From: Echinimonas agarilytica
Lineage (GTDB): Bacteria > Pseudomonadota > Gammaproteobacteria > Enterobacterales > Neiellaceae
NCBI RefSeq assembly: GCF_023703465.1
Contig: NZ_JAMQGP010000001.1
Span: 248,001-312,000 of the forward strand
Length of the DNA stretch: 64,000 nucleotides
Direction: 5' to 3'
The number at the start of each line of letters is the position of its first letter. The first letter of the stretch is position 1. The position numbers and the translations under genes were made by a program. Under the pieces are notes generated by a model. It ran no database searches. It saw nothing but the letters and a program-made list of their open reading frames with translations, and had not been told where the DNA came from. Shown here one piece after another: positions 19,745 to 29,204 of the stretch.

Positions 19745-20596
19745 ATGAAACGACGGACTGTGGTTGAAGTGATTGATGGACACGCCACGCAAGACGGTTC
19801 CGGTGTTAAGTTACTGCGAATTTTTGGTGGCCAAGGGTTGGAACGGTTCGACCCGTTTCTGATGCTTGATGACTTTGGTTCGTCTACGCCTGACGACTAT
19901 ATCAGGGGGTTTCCTCGTCACCCGCACCGAGGCATGATCACGGTGTCGTATATGCTAAGTGGCAGTTTCGAACATCGAGATCACTTAGGGCATGTAGAGA
20001 CTATCCATGCTGGTGGTGTGCAATGGATGACCGCAGGGCGTGGCATTATCCATTCGGAAATGCCGTTACAAACCGAGGGGTTAGTTCGTGGTTTTCAGCT
20101 TTGGATTAATTTGCCAAGCCACCAAAAAATGATGTCTCCGAGTTATCAAAACGTTCAGTCAGATGAGCTGCACCATGCATGTGTTAAGCATCTCAAGATC
20201 ACTGCTATTGCAGGCTCAGCTGTGATCAATGGTGAAGATCTATCGGCGCATACATATGTACCCGTGAGTGAGCCTTTGTATTGGCATATAACAAATATGG
20301 CATCGCAATCTCGGCTGGTATCGGTGGCGTTAACGGATGGCCATACTGCATTAGTCTATGTGGTGGCGGGGCAAGCCGCAGGTGCAACGGCTGGCCAACT
20401 GATGCGATATAGTGCGGAGGGTAGGCTCGAGTTTGAATTGGCCGAAGGTGCTCAGGTGTTGTTATTGGCAGGGCGACCATTACGCGAGCCCATTGTGCAA
20501 TATGGCCCATTTGTGATGAACTCTCAGGCGCAAATTGAACAGGCCATTGAGGATTATCAAACTGGGGAATTTGTGGCAAATATGTCGCAGTCTTAG
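19745..20596 (+). CDS. Pirin family protein
   Basis: Pirins are bicupin, iron-binding proteins; several bacterial members have quercetinase or redox-sensing activity. I start at the ATG at 19745 (283 residues), with GGAG 8 nt upstream and the family-like MKRRTVVEVIDG; an ATG at 19712 lacks a ribosome site. The metal ligands are all present: His59 and His61 in FPRHPHRG, and His103 and Glu105 in IIHSEMP. The gene stands alone between yigI (divergent) and a convergent MscS channel. The substrate is unknown. Confidence 0.9.
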   Translation: MKRRTVVEVIDGHATQDGSGVKLLRIFGGQGLERFDPFLMLDDFGSSTPDDYIRGFPRHPHRGMITVSYMLSGSFEHRDHLGHVETIHAGGVQWMTAGRGIIHSEMPLQTEGLVRGFQLWINLPSHQKMMSPSYQNVQSDELHHACVKHLKITAIAGSAVINGEDLSAHTYVPVSEPLYWHITNMASQSRLVSVALTDGHTALVYVVAGQAAGATAGQLMRYSAEGRLEFELAEGAQVLLLAGRPLREPIVQYGPFVMNSQAQIEQAIEDYQTGEFVANMSQS

Positions 20597-20606
20597 GCCT
20601 TTGTTC

Positions 20607-20635
20607 GCCTCACCAATCGCCACCTTTGGTGAGGC
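20607..20635. terminator. Shared terminator between pirin and MscS genes
   Basis: A perfect 9-bp stem (GCCTCACCA/TGGTGAGGC) with an 11-nt loop lies in the 52-nt gap between the two convergent genes. It has no long U-tract, so the efficiency is uncertain. Confidence 0.5.
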
Positions 20636-20648
20636 ATTGTCTGCGCTG

Positions 20649-21518
20649 TTATTCCGGCTCGGCGTGCTTTAGCGTTAAGCTACCATCAAGGTGAACATCT
20701 CGTTGTGGGTAAGCAATGACGATCTCATGTTGATTTAAAACCTCGTACATGCGGAAACGAATTTCGCTGCGGGTGCGGCGTATGTCGGATTCCGCATTGG
20801 CGTTCATCCAAAAAATCAGATCGAAAATGAGTGCGTTGTCACCAAAGTCTTCAAACAATACCAAAGGCTTGGTAGAAGTGAGAATGTCGGCGCGTTCATC
20901 TAAAATACTTTGCAATAAATCCCTTACCAGAACTACATCACAACCGTAAGCCACACCTACGCGTACAAATGTACGGGCATTGTTGTCTACTAAAGTCCAG
21001 TTGGTAACGGTATTTTCAAGCAGTTGACTGTTGGGAACCAGCATATGCACGCCATCGTTTCGGCGAATGAGTGTAGAGCGTGTGTTAATACTTTCTACCA
21101 CCCCCCTCGCTTCTCCAACTTCCAATAAATCGCCGATTCGAATAGGCCGTTCCCACATCAAAATCCAACCACTGATGAAGTTGTTAATGATGTTTTGAGC
21201 GCCAAAGCCCACACCAATAGCGATAGCACCTGACACAAATGCAAAGGCCGTGAGCGGTATATTGAGTACTTCTAAACTGGTGACGACCAATACGGCAATA
21301 GTTAACACCAGATACATGCGAGAGAATAAATGAACCGCATCGGCATTGACCTTGCGTTTGTGCATGGTGCTGACAATTATTTTTCCGACGCGCCGAACAA
21401 TAAACCATGCAAGGAATATATAAACGGGAACCTGCAGTATTTGCATGACAGTGATGGGGCTTTCGTCATATGTAAACACCACATATGACAAGGCTGCCAT
21501 AACATCTTCAAAATTCAT
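20649..21518 (-). CDS. Small MscS-type mechanosensitive channel
   Basis: The 289-residue protein has three N-terminal membrane helices followed by the MscS pore helix and cytoplasmic beta domain. The pore-lining helix is seen as AFVSGAIAIGVGFGAQNIINN, of which the GVGFGAQNI part is the family signature, followed by FISGWILMWERPIRIGDLLEV. MscS channels open under membrane tension and release solutes during hypo-osmotic shock, which suits a marine bacterium. A second, larger MscS-family gene lies at 52533-53780. Confidence 0.93.
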   Translation of the reverse strand: MNFEDVMAALSYVVFTYDESPITVMQILQVPVYIFLAWFIVRRVGKIIVSTMHKRKVNADAVHLFSRMYLVLTIAVLVVTSLEVLNIPLTAFAFVSGAIAIGVGFGAQNIINNFISGWILMWERPIRIGDLLEVGEARGVVESINTRSTLIRRNDGVHMLVPNSQLLENTVTNWTLVDNNARTFVRVGVAYGCDVVLVRDLLQSILDERADILTSTKPLVLFEDFGDNALIFDLIFWMNANAESDIRRTRSEIRFRMYEVLNQHEIVIAYPQRDVHLDGSLTLKHAEPE

Positions 21519-21750
21519 CGTGTACCCTCTTTTTTGTGCTTAAGAATCGCTGCACTCTTAAGCACAAGAATACCTCAACTAGGTGAGGTTTGATGACCCT
21601 TGCTAACGATTCACACTTAAAAATTAGCCCTGCGTCCAAGAACCTTGTGTTTGGCGTTTGGATCCCTTTCATAATTCATGAAATTTGATTAGATTCTTAT
21701 GGTTGTGGCCTATATTTATCTAAATAATGAATGGTTTGAAGAAGGTGTGA

Positions 21751-22659
21751 ATGAAGCTTCCAAGAGTATCGTTAGAGCAATGGGCCGCGTTTAAAGCAGT
21801 GGTGGATTGTGGCTCGTTTGCCAAAGCGGCCGAAGCGTTAAATAAAAGTCAGTCGGCCATTAGTTATTCTGTGGGCAAGTTAGAACAACAGCTCCCCACA
21901 CCCGCCTTGGAACAACAAGGACGAAAAGCGGCGCTCACCGAAGCGGGTACGGTGCTCTACCGACACGCGAATAATTTGTTGAATCAAGCGCTTTCAGTGG
22001 AAGCACATGCGAACTACTTAGCCTCAGGTTGGCAAGCTGAAGTAACCATTGCCGTGGACTCACTCGTTGATATGCAACCCATTATCTGCGGATTGAGAGG
22101 CTTTTCGGAACAGTATCCGCAAACGCGTATTCGTTTGTTGGAAACGACCTTGTCTGCCACCGATGATGCTTTGCTCGAGCGCCAAGCTGATATGGTGTAT
22201 ACCCCGCATGTGTTACCTGGGTTTATGGGCACGCCGGTGGATCAATTCGAAATGCCTTGTGTTGTCAGCCCCAACCACCCAATGGCACATATTGAAGGGA
22301 CGGTGTCGTCAGACGATATGAAGCAACATCGCCAAGTTGTTGTGCGAGATTCTGGCAGTCGTCGCTCGATGGACGCTGGGTGGCTCCAAGCCGAGCAGCG
22401 TTGGACCGTGACGTACTTTGGCACGTCAATTCGTATTGTTAAGCAGGGGTTGGGCTTTGCTTTTATTACTGAGCCACAAATAGAAGAGGAGTTGGTTGCC
22501 GGAACACTTGTGAAGCTGGCGTTGCCGATGGAATCGAAACGGTTGATCGCGATTTATCGAGTGTTGGCGATGCAAGAGCAATCCAATCCAGCAGTCCAAG
22601 CGGTTGCTGGATTTATCGATGAAAAATTTAACAGCCTACAACGAAATGCACAACGCTAA
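21751..22659 (+). CDS. LysR-family transcriptional regulator
   Basis: The 302-residue protein has an N-terminal winged helix-turn-helix (WAAFKAVVDCGSFAKAAEAL, then SQSAISYSVGKLEQQL, about residues 11-47) and a periplasmic-binding-protein-like effector domain from about 90. GAAGG lies 5 nt before the ATG. The effector is unknown. It is divergent from the MscS gene and 42 nt upstream of a glyoxalase-like gene, either of which could be a target. Confidence 0.93.
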   Translation: MKLPRVSLEQWAAFKAVVDCGSFAKAAEALNKSQSAISYSVGKLEQQLPTPALEQQGRKAALTEAGTVLYRHANNLLNQALSVEAHANYLASGWQAEVTIAVDSLVDMQPIICGLRGFSEQYPQTRIRLLETTLSATDDALLERQADMVYTPHVLPGFMGTPVDQFEMPCVVSPNHPMAHIEGTVSSDDMKQHRQVVVRDSGSRRSMDAGWLQAEQRWTVTYFGTSIRIVKQGLGFAFITEPQIEEELVAGTLVKLALPMESKRLIAIYRVLAMQEQSNPAVQAVAGFIDEKFNSLQRNAQR

Positions 22660-22701
22660 GCGTCGCTTAAAAATGGATAACCGCATAGGAAAAGTCGAAT
22701 C

Positions 22702-23082
22702 ATGACATCTACCGCCACTATCAATTATGTTGAATTTGCCGCGCGCGACTTAGCGGCCACTAAAGCGTTTTTTGAGCGCGTGTTTGAATGGACCTTTACA
22801 GACTATGGCCCCGATTACAGTTCATTTTCTGCTGCAGATGCAGGGCTCGATGGCGGCTTCTTTAGTGCGCCCATTGCCAATGAAACAAGTAATGGTGGCG
22901 CATTAGTGGTATTTTTTGCCAATGATCTAGACAGTTATTTGGCTAAAGTAGTGGATGGTGGCGGCAACATTGTGAAACCCATTTTTGAGTTTCCCGGCGG
23001 GCGACGGTTTCATTTCAAAGAGCCATCGGGCAATGAATTCGCAGTTTGGGGGCATCCCATCGAAAACTTTGGTTCCAATTAA
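22702..23082 (+). CDS. VOC (glyoxalase/dioxygenase-fold) protein
   Basis: This 126-residue protein is a single vicinal-oxygen-chelate domain with paired beta-alpha-beta-beta-beta modules: NYVEFAARDLAATKAFFERVFEW at the start, of which VEFAARDLAATKAFF is the diagnostic stretch, and FPGGRRFHFKEPSGNEFAVW near the end, where the final Glu is a usual metal ligand. It is not close enough to lactoylglutathione lyase to name a reaction. It lies between a LysR gene and the DUF188 gene (14 nt). Confidence 0.88.
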   Translation: MTSTATINYVEFAARDLAATKAFFERVFEWTFTDYGPDYSSFSAADAGLDGGFFSAPIANETSNGGALVVFFANDLDSYLAKVVDGGGNIVKPIFEFPGGRRFHFKEPSGNEFAVWGHPIENFGSN

Positions 23083-23096
23083 TAGGGTGAAATTTC

Positions 23097-23543
23097 ATGA
23101 AGATATGGGTTGATGCGGACGCATGTCCGGTGGTCATCAAAGACATTTTATTTCGGGCTGCGCAGCGCACAGGCATCGACTTGACGTTGGTGGCCAATCA
23201 ATACATCAAGGTGCCCGCGGCAAAAAATATTTCAGCGATTCAAGTTCAGGCCGGCTTTGATGTGGCTGACAACGAAATAGTACAACGCTGCCAAGCTGGT
23301 GATTTAGTGATTACAGCCGATATTCCGCTGGCAGCAGAGGTGATGGACAAAGGGGCTCATGCCCTAAACCCGCGCGGAGAGCTATACACCCAAGACACAA
23401 TTCGACAGCGTCTCAACATTCGTGACTTTATGGATAGCATTCGTTCCAGTGGTGTTCACACTGGAGGGCCGCCACCGCTAAGCCAAGCCGATCGTCAGCA
23501 ATTTGCGAATAACTTAGACCGTTTGTTAGCGCAGCAAAAATGA
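23097..23543 (+). CDS. YaiI/YqxD (DUF188) PIN-like protein
   Basis: The 148-residue protein begins with [16 protein letters not shown], the DUF188 signature, and has a second conserved acidic block [11 protein letters not shown] near residues 76-86. The fold is PIN-like, with acidic residues (Asp6, Asp8, Asp82) that could bind metal, so nuclease activity is possible but not shown here. The [12 protein letters not shown] tail segment is also typical. E. coli YaiI is the reference member. Confidence 0.92.
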   Translation: MKIWVDADACPVVIKDILFRAAQRTGIDLTLVANQYIKVPAAKNISAIQVQAGFDVADNEIVQRCQAGDLVITADIPLAAEVMDKGAHALNPRGELYTQDTIRQRLNIRDFMDSIRSSGVHTGGPPPLSQADRQQFANNLDRLLAQQK

Positions 23544-23579
23544 CCATTGAACGGCGTAGGTGCTGTTCATTTGCGCTCA

Positions 23580-24080
23580 TTATTGTGGCGCTCCAACAGC
23601 GCCTTTAGAAACAATATAGTCGCGCCCAACTTGTAGATATGTTGCAGAGGGAATATAACCTCGATGTTTATAAATCAACTCGCCCTGTGGTGAGATGTAT
23701 AGCGTTGTGGGAACAGCCTCTACCCCTTTGATTTGAGTAAGTAATTCTCGGTTTGCTTCTTTTGCGGATAAATGGGATGGGAAATGTCTCAGCTCCGTTT
23801 TGAGATCGCGTGACGACGCTCCCATACCAATGAGTACCGTATTCACAGAATGAGATTGGCTCAATTTAGCGAGATCTTGAGCTTGCTTCTTGCACCAACG
23901 ACATCCCACTTGATAAACCAATGCGATGGTGGGGTGAGTTGCATTATCAATCCAAATCGATTGAGTCATGGATCTGATGTCTTTGAGTTGTAATGAATAC
24001 AAGTTTGCAGCTGCCGTTTGACTCCAAATGACAGCTGCAAGTGCAAGCAGAGCATTACAAGTTGTATTGGAAGCCCGCAT
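23580..24080 (-). CDS. Exported thioredoxin-like protein
   Basis: I use the ATG at 24080 (166 residues), which opens a signal peptide of about 25 residues ending in TAAA, instead of a start 81 nt upstream. The mature protein has a redox-type CRWC motif (Cys60, Cys63) and the cis-Pro segment AVPTTLY, so it is thioredoxin-fold and periplasmic. CRWC differs from the usual CGPC or CPHC. It overlaps the end of the TonB receptor gene by 26 nt, so the two form a coupled transcript under the upstream Fur-like site. A specific partner is unknown. Confidence 0.8.
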   Translation of the reverse strand: MRASNTTCNALLALAAVIWSQTAAANLYSLQLKDIRSMTQSIWIDNATHPTIALVYQVGCRWCKKQAQDLAKLSQSHSVNTVLIGMGASSRDLKTELRHFPSHLSAKEANRELLTQIKGVEAVPTTLYISPQGELIYKHRGYIPSATYLQVGRDYIVSKGAVGAPQ

Positions 24081-26172
24081 AAAACTCTCTGCCGTGTAAT
24101 GGAGCATAGATGTAAGCGACATCGTATGACTCATTAGCATCAAAAAACAGTGGCGTATCACCTTCTTCTACTTGAGTGTAGTTAAATACATTTGAGAGGC
24201 CTGCATAGACATGGCAATCCTTATTTAATGGCACTTTAAAGCGTATGTTTGATACTGAATGAGACGGTGCATGAGTTGTTTTATTTGAATTCAAATCGCC
24301 TTTAATGTTGTATCCCTCGTAACCATATTCAGAAAGATCACGGCTACCAAACCAAACGGTCGACCAATATGCCTGAAGGTATTCAGATGTCCATTCAGCA
24401 TCGAATGACACGCGCTCTTCAATCGGGGCAATTGAGTATGATGATTTAAACTCATCATTATAATCAAAATGCTCAAGTGACAATGAGAGTAAGATGTTTT
24501 CAGAAACTTGATAACCTGACACCCAATCTAACGTGGTGACAGACGCGTCTTCTTCGAGTTGCGTTAGAATCGGTATGCCCTGCTCCGTTTCTTCTAAACT
24601 TGCCAGATTTTTAACATTTGAGTGAGCAATTGAGAATGTACTGCTTGCAATCGAGTTGTCGAAGCTGAGTGAATAATTGAACGACATACTTTCTTCAAGT
24701 TCATCCACGTCAATCAAATAGCCTAACTCAGCATCTAAAATACCATGGTCGGTTTCAAAGAATGAGAGAGGAGCGCGGTACCCACGTCCTACAGAAAATC
24801 GACTTGTCCATTGGTCATGGTGGAACCAGCGTACATCCATACGTGGCGCAACAAATGTTTCACTAATTTCTGTACCGGGTTTGCTAGGATCAATAAAGTC
24901 TGCATCAATGTGATCAATACGCACCGCAACAGCCACTTCTAACCAATCTTCAGGCGTCCATGTATCTTGGATGAATATACCTTGTGTGACGTAGTCAAAT
25001 GAGTCACTGACATAAGTATCAACATTTTGTAATGCATTTGTGTGTGAACGCATTTCTTCTTGGCGACGGTCAGCACCAAAGGTTAAAAAATGAGTATTGT
25101 TCAATGCCCAATCAAGTTTGGCGCGGCCATACCACATGGTATCTTCAGCTGAGTAATCAATGCCTTCATAAAATGAGTCTTGATTATGCTTTGCATAACT
25201 GACGGAAAATTCGGAGACCAATTCATTATTAATATCGGTCAACCATTTGACGTAGGCTTCATCACGGTGGGTATCAATCCATTCAGTGGTTTCCCAAGGC
25301 TTACCAATATATTCGTTTCGGACATCATCGTCTTTAAATAATTGCTCCGATTCTTGCCCATCAAAAGATGACAGTATGTGGCCAATACCATGTGCGGATT
25401 GGCCCAGCATCGGTCCACCAAAGATTTCAGATTGAACCTGCGAGATGCGCAATTGAACATTATTTCTGTTATTTAAGTCGTGACTGAGGAGTGCCGTGAG
25501 TGACATATTTTCTACAAAAGGAGCCTCACTGACACCGTTATCATCGTGATCTTCTTGATCTTGAGTGTCGTACTGGCCGCTGATAGAAAGGCCGGTGCTG
25601 CCGTCATCGTTCACTGCAGTTGCAGCGAGTTTATAAGCTGAAAACTGTTCAGATCCTTTGGTGAAATCGATGGATGCGGTATTTTCAACGGCTTGTTTAG
25701 TAATGACATTTACCGTGCCCCCAATCGCTTCGGGCGCAATCAATGAGGCGCCAGCACCGCGGGCGACTTCAATACGATCGACGCCAGTGGTCGCAATGGC
25801 ATCCACGGCATAAAAGCCTGAAATCAAGGTGTGAGTGGGCAGATCATCCACCAAAATGGTCGTATGCTCACCTTTCATGCCGTTGAGCATGACGCGTTTG
25901 ACGCCACACATCGAGCATTCGTTCGAAACATTCACGCCAGGTTCGTTGTTAATGGCTTCTGACAAACTCAATGCGTTTTTGTTTTCAATGCTTAAAGCAT
26001 CAAGTACTTCTGTTTTTTGAATCACATCTTTTAGGCGTCCTGCTTGTTCTAACTTCTGACGCACACCGGTGACCTGAACGACCTCTACTTCACTGGCGGA
26101 ATCGTCGGCAAAAGATGGCATGGAGGAAATGCCTAGGAGAAAAACGAATGGAGAAACATGAGCAAATTTCAT
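24055..26172 (-). CDS. TonB-dependent outer-membrane receptor with CxxC plug
   Basis: This 705-residue protein has a signal peptide (about 1-22, ending SFA), a TonB-box-like EVEVVQVTG near 28-36, a plug domain to about residue 170 and a beta-barrel. I start at ATG 26172; the longer frame uses TTG. The plug has an unusual ECSMCG with Cys86 and Cys89 just before the conserved VMLNG and ILVDDLP segments, which suggests metal binding or a redox switch. A Fur-box match 34 nt upstream argues for an iron-related cargo (siderophore, heme or another metal chelate); I cannot name it. The last residue is Leu rather than the usual aromatic. Confidence 0.92.
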   Translation of the reverse strand: MKFAHVSPFVFLLGISSMPSFADDSASEVEVVQVTGVRQKLEQAGRLKDVIQKTEVLDALSIENKNALSLSEAINNEPGVNVSNECSMCGVKRVMLNGMKGEHTTILVDDLPTHTLISGFYAVDAIATTGVDRIEVARGAGASLIAPEAIGGTVNVITKQAVENTASIDFTKGSEQFSAYKLAATAVNDDGSTGLSISGQYDTQDQEDHDDNGVSEAPFVENMSLTALLSHDLNNRNNVQLRISQVQSEIFGGPMLGQSAHGIGHILSSFDGQESEQLFKDDDVRNEYIGKPWETTEWIDTHRDEAYVKWLTDINNELVSEFSVSYAKHNQDSFYEGIDYSAEDTMWYGRAKLDWALNNTHFLTFGADRRQEEMRSHTNALQNVDTYVSDSFDYVTQGIFIQDTWTPEDWLEVAVAVRIDHIDADFIDPSKPGTEISETFVAPRMDVRWFHHDQWTSRFSVGRGYRAPLSFFETDHGILDAELGYLIDVDELEESMSFNYSLSFDNSIASSTFSIAHSNVKNLASLEETEQGIPILTQLEEDASVTTLDWVSGYQVSENILLSLSLEHFDYNDEFKSSYSIAPIEERVSFDAEWTSEYLQAYWSTVWFGSRDLSEYGYEGYNIKGDLNSNKTTHAPSHSVSNIRFKVPLNKDCHVYAGLSNVFNYTQVEEGDTPLFFDANESYDVAYIYAPLHGREFYAGFQYNL

Positions 26173-26205
26173 GGATTTATGGCAACTATCAACAATAGAT
26201 GCGAA

Positions 26206-26220
26206 CAATAATAATTATCA
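26206..26220 (-). promoter_or_regulatory. Fur-box-like operator upstream of the TonB receptor
   Basis: Read on the minus strand, the 15 nt TGATAATTATTATTG match the 7-1-7 Fur core TGATAATNATTATCA at 12 of the 14 specified bases. The site ends 34 nt before the receptor start codon, where it would overlap the promoter. Repression by Fe-Fur of the receptor and the overlapping thioredoxin-like gene is the natural reading. Confidence 0.65.
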
Positions 26221-26413
26221 ATAGAAATGTGGTTTTGTTTTAGATCAAGCTTAAACGTATTCGCAACAAATGAGCATCACTTTATTATCAATAAATAAAC
26301 CGATGTTTTTATGAGAAAAAGGAGGTTTATAAAAGCGAAAGACTCACAAATGATAGACATCAGTTGATCGAAAAGGAAAGTAATGAAAGGGAAGATATTC
26401 AAGTAAAACTCGA

Positions 26414-26448
26414 TCGGAGCATGCTCTCATATCCAGAGCATGCTCCGA
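26414..26448 (-). terminator. Terminator of the Amt-MCP gene
   Basis: A perfect 14-bp stem (TCGGAGCATGCTCT and its complement) with a 7-nt loop lies 9 nt after the stop of the Amt-MCP gene. A short T-rich stretch (GAGTTTTAC) follows on the minus strand. Confidence 0.6.
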
Positions 26449-26456
26449 CAGTGATG

Positions 26457-28736
26457 CTAAGCGTTCCGGTGTCGATAATCCGAAATAGTTGATTCAAACC
26501 CTTTCACACTATTGCGTAGCGCTTGTGATGCTTGCGAGAGTTGCTCTGTACCGGCTTGATTGCCTTCAGTGATGATATGCGCTTCGCTCAAAAGTTCATG
26601 AGTTTGATGCGTGAGCTTGGCTTGGTGCGTGGCTGCGTCAGCAATTTGTAAGTTCAGATCGGTAATACTATCGATAGCATTGACCAGGGTTTGCAATGCA
26701 GTCAGCGTATCTTGTGATTGATTGGCATTTTGCATGGCTATTTTGGAATAGCTTCGCAGTACATCTGCTGAGCCTTTGGCTTCACTTTGTAAGGTTTCGA
26801 TTTGCAGTTGAATATCTTCAGTTGCGGATTGAGTGCGCTGCGCCAAATGACGCACTTCATCAGCAACCACAGCAAAGCCACGGCCGTGCGCTCCGGCACG
26901 AGCCGACTCGATAGCAGCATTCAAGGCCAACAAATTAGTTTGTGCGGCAATATTTTGAATTAATTCAACGATCTCGGCAATGGCATTAGTTTGAGTCGAA
27001 AGCCGATCGGCCCGTTCAGATGCCGCAGTGAGGTTGTTGGATAACTCGTTCACCGCATCGGACAGGCGAGCAACATTTTCAACACCGCTGGTCACGTCTT
27101 GTTGTGCCTGAGAGACAAGGTTGGCACCGTGACTAGAGGATTGCTGAGTTTGCTCTGCTTGTTGTAGCACGTTGGCCATGAGTTCGGTGATATCGCGTGT
27201 AATATTTTGTTGGCGAAGAATACCGTCAGCACTATGATTCACAACTTGATCAAGCTGAGTACTTTGCACCGAAATATTTCGTGCAGAGTCGGCCATAAGG
27301 CTAATGCTGGACTGAAACCGGTCGAGCAAATAGTTAAAGGCAGTGGCAGTTTCTCCGGCTTCGGTTGCACGCTCAATGGGCGCTCTTGTGGTTAAGTCAC
27401 CGGTCTGAATGATGTGATGCATGGTCTTCATTGAATCGAGCCAAACAGACTTGGCACCGTGTTCAACCATATTTAGTCCTAAATTTTCTTCTTCCGGTGT
27501 GACGCGCAAATCATGCAGTGCCTTGAGCAAGACAAAAGTAAGCAGACCCATACCAAAGGCCCAGATAAAGGTTGCAAACACGCCGCTAACTTGAACTAAA
27601 AATTGGTCGAATCGATTACCCGTTGCCAGTGTGTCGGCATTGGCAAAGAAGGCGATGGCTAAAGTGCCCCAAATGCCGCCAAAGCCGTGAACTGCGACCG
27701 CTCCCACGGGATCATCTAATTTAAAGACGTGGAGCAATACACTTTCGGCACAATACACAATCGCACTGCCGATGATACCGATGATAATTGCATTGCCCGG
27801 ATCGACAAATGCACAACCGGCAGTGATGGAGACGAGTCCTGCTATAATTCCATTCAGAGCGCGCTCAACTCTAATTTGACCTTGGTGTGCTACCCAGCTA
27901 ATCGCGACTGCCGTAAGACCACCTGCACTGGCTGCCAGCATAGTGTTGACCACAATTTTAGCAATTGCGCCCTCGGCTTTGAGCGTACTACCGCCATTGA
28001 AGCCAATCCAACCAAACCAGAGAATAAATACGCCTAGGGTTGAGAGCAAAAGGTTATGCCCGGGAATGTCTTGCGCATCACCGTTGTCATCGAAGCGTTC
28101 TGCACGAGGCCCCAGAACAATAATGGCTGCCAGCGCAACCCATGCCCCCACTGAATGCACAACAGTGGATCCGGCAAAGTCCATAAAGCCCTTGGCTTCT
28201 AACCAACCTTGGTTATCGGGCATGAGTAAGCTGCCCCACATCCAATGTCCAGAAACGGGGTAAATAATGAGACTGATGACGACTGAAACAATGAGGTAGG
28301 CTTTGAACTTCATCCGTTCTGCAACAGCCCCGGCAACAATTGTTGCTGCAGTGCCAACGAATGTGGCTTGAAACAAGAAGAATGCAAAGTCGTAGGGCGT
28401 GTTCAGAAGAGCCCCAAAGAACCCGTTGGAACCGAACCAGCCGGATGCGCCATCTCCAAACATAATGGCAAAGCCGAATAACCAGAATGTGAGCATGGCA
28501 ACGGTGAAGTCGCTAATATTTTTTACGGCAACATTGTAGCTGTTCTTTGCTCTGACTAAGCCAGACTCAAGCATGGTAAAGCCAGCTTGCATAAAAAACA
28601 CAAGACCTGCTGCAACAATAATCCACAACAAATCTGCTACTTCTGATCGGTCTGACGCCCACGCCGTTGGAGTCGTCATTAATCCAATCAACAACCATAC
28701 ATTTCGCACGGAAATGACCTCAATGGGTTGATGCAT
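26457..28736 (-). CDS. Ammonium transporter-chemoreceptor fusion (Amt-MCP)
   Basis: This 759-residue protein joins a complete Amt/Mep/Rh ammonium channel to a methyl-accepting chemotaxis signalling domain. A signal peptide (about 1-27) is followed by eleven membrane helices to about residue 408. The twin-His pair is intact (His194 in TVVHS, His350 in AVHGFGG), as are Asp186 in MDFAG and the GFNGGS turn. A HAMP-like linker spans about 425-480. The coiled-coil MCP domain fills 485-759, with the hairpin tip [20 protein letters not shown] at 595-614 and [15 protein letters not shown] after it. There is no glnK or che gene nearby. The start is uncertain: an ATG at 28802 is also in frame and neither has a good ribosome site. 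I infer it senses ammonium and signals to CheA. Confidence 0.93.
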   Translation of the reverse strand: MHQPIEVISVRNVWLLIGLMTTPTAWASDRSEVADLLWIIVAAGLVFFMQAGFTMLESGLVRAKNSYNVAVKNISDFTVAMLTFWLFGFAIMFGDGASGWFGSNGFFGALLNTPYDFAFFLFQATFVGTAATIVAGAVAERMKFKAYLIVSVVISLIIYPVSGHWMWGSLLMPDNQGWLEAKGFMDFAGSTVVHSVGAWVALAAIIVLGPRAERFDDNGDAQDIPGHNLLLSTLGVFILWFGWIGFNGGSTLKAEGAIAKIVVNTMLAASAGGLTAVAISWVAHQGQIRVERALNGIIAGLVSITAGCAFVDPGNAIIIGIIGSAIVYCAESVLLHVFKLDDPVGAVAVHGFGGIWGTLAIAFFANADTLATGNRFDQFLVQVSGVFATFIWAFGMGLLTFVLLKALHDLRVTPEEENLGLNMVEHGAKSVWLDSMKTMHHIIQTGDLTTRAPIERATEAGETATAFNYLLDRFQSSISLMADSARNISVQSTQLDQVVNHSADGILRQQNITRDITELMANVLQQAEQTQQSSSHGANLVSQAQQDVTSGVENVARLSDAVNELSNNLTAASERADRLSTQTNAIAEIVELIQNIAAQTNLLALNAAIESARAGAHGRGFAVVADEVRHLAQRTQSATEDIQLQIETLQSEAKGSADVLRSYSKIAMQNANQSQDTLTALQTLVNAIDSITDLNLQIADAATHQAKLTHQTHELLSEAHIITEGNQAGTEQLSQASQALRNSVKGFESTISDYRHRNA

Positions 28737-29204
28737 AAGTATGCATTTGATGATAGCGCGTCCATTACTCAAATCAAGGAGTTCATCTCGAAGTAACTGC
28801 ATATTGAAACAGTATTTTTGATTTACTACCGCCTTGTGTATACAAAGCGAACAATTATTAATACACTTAAAATACAATAAATTAATGGTTGCCTTGGCCT
28901 TTTGTTTCGATTTAATGCGGCATCTTGGGCGTGTTTTTCCATAAATTATTAGATTGTAGATATTGTTTTGTCTAATTTTTGTTTTTCAATAGATATGCAT
29001 AAGTAAATCGTTTTTATGCATTTATTGGTTGGTTTATGCTGCAGTGTACACGTCGCGATCTGATTGAAGAAAGTCGCTGCGGGATGATGTGTTGTCGATG
29101 AAGACACATTCATTGACGAATTCGGACTGGTACAATTTTGGAAACTATCGTTAAATGCAAGGCAATTGACGTGTATTTAATTTAATGGAAGTTAGAGTTC
29201 GTTC
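28737..29204. other. Gene-free region between Amt-MCP and the ion channel
   Basis: These 468 nt separate two divergent genes. I see no ORF with coding character. A short sequence ATGCATAAGTA occurs at 28731 and again near 28996, the first copy overlapping the Amt-MCP start codon. I searched by eye for a sigma-54 promoter (TGGCAC-N5-TTGC), as expected for nitrogen control, and found none on either strand. Confidence 0.5.

Noticed and set aside
28737-29204. Sigma-54/NtrC promoter for Amt-MCP
   Set aside because: No TGGCAC-N5-TTGC element was found on either strand by eye.
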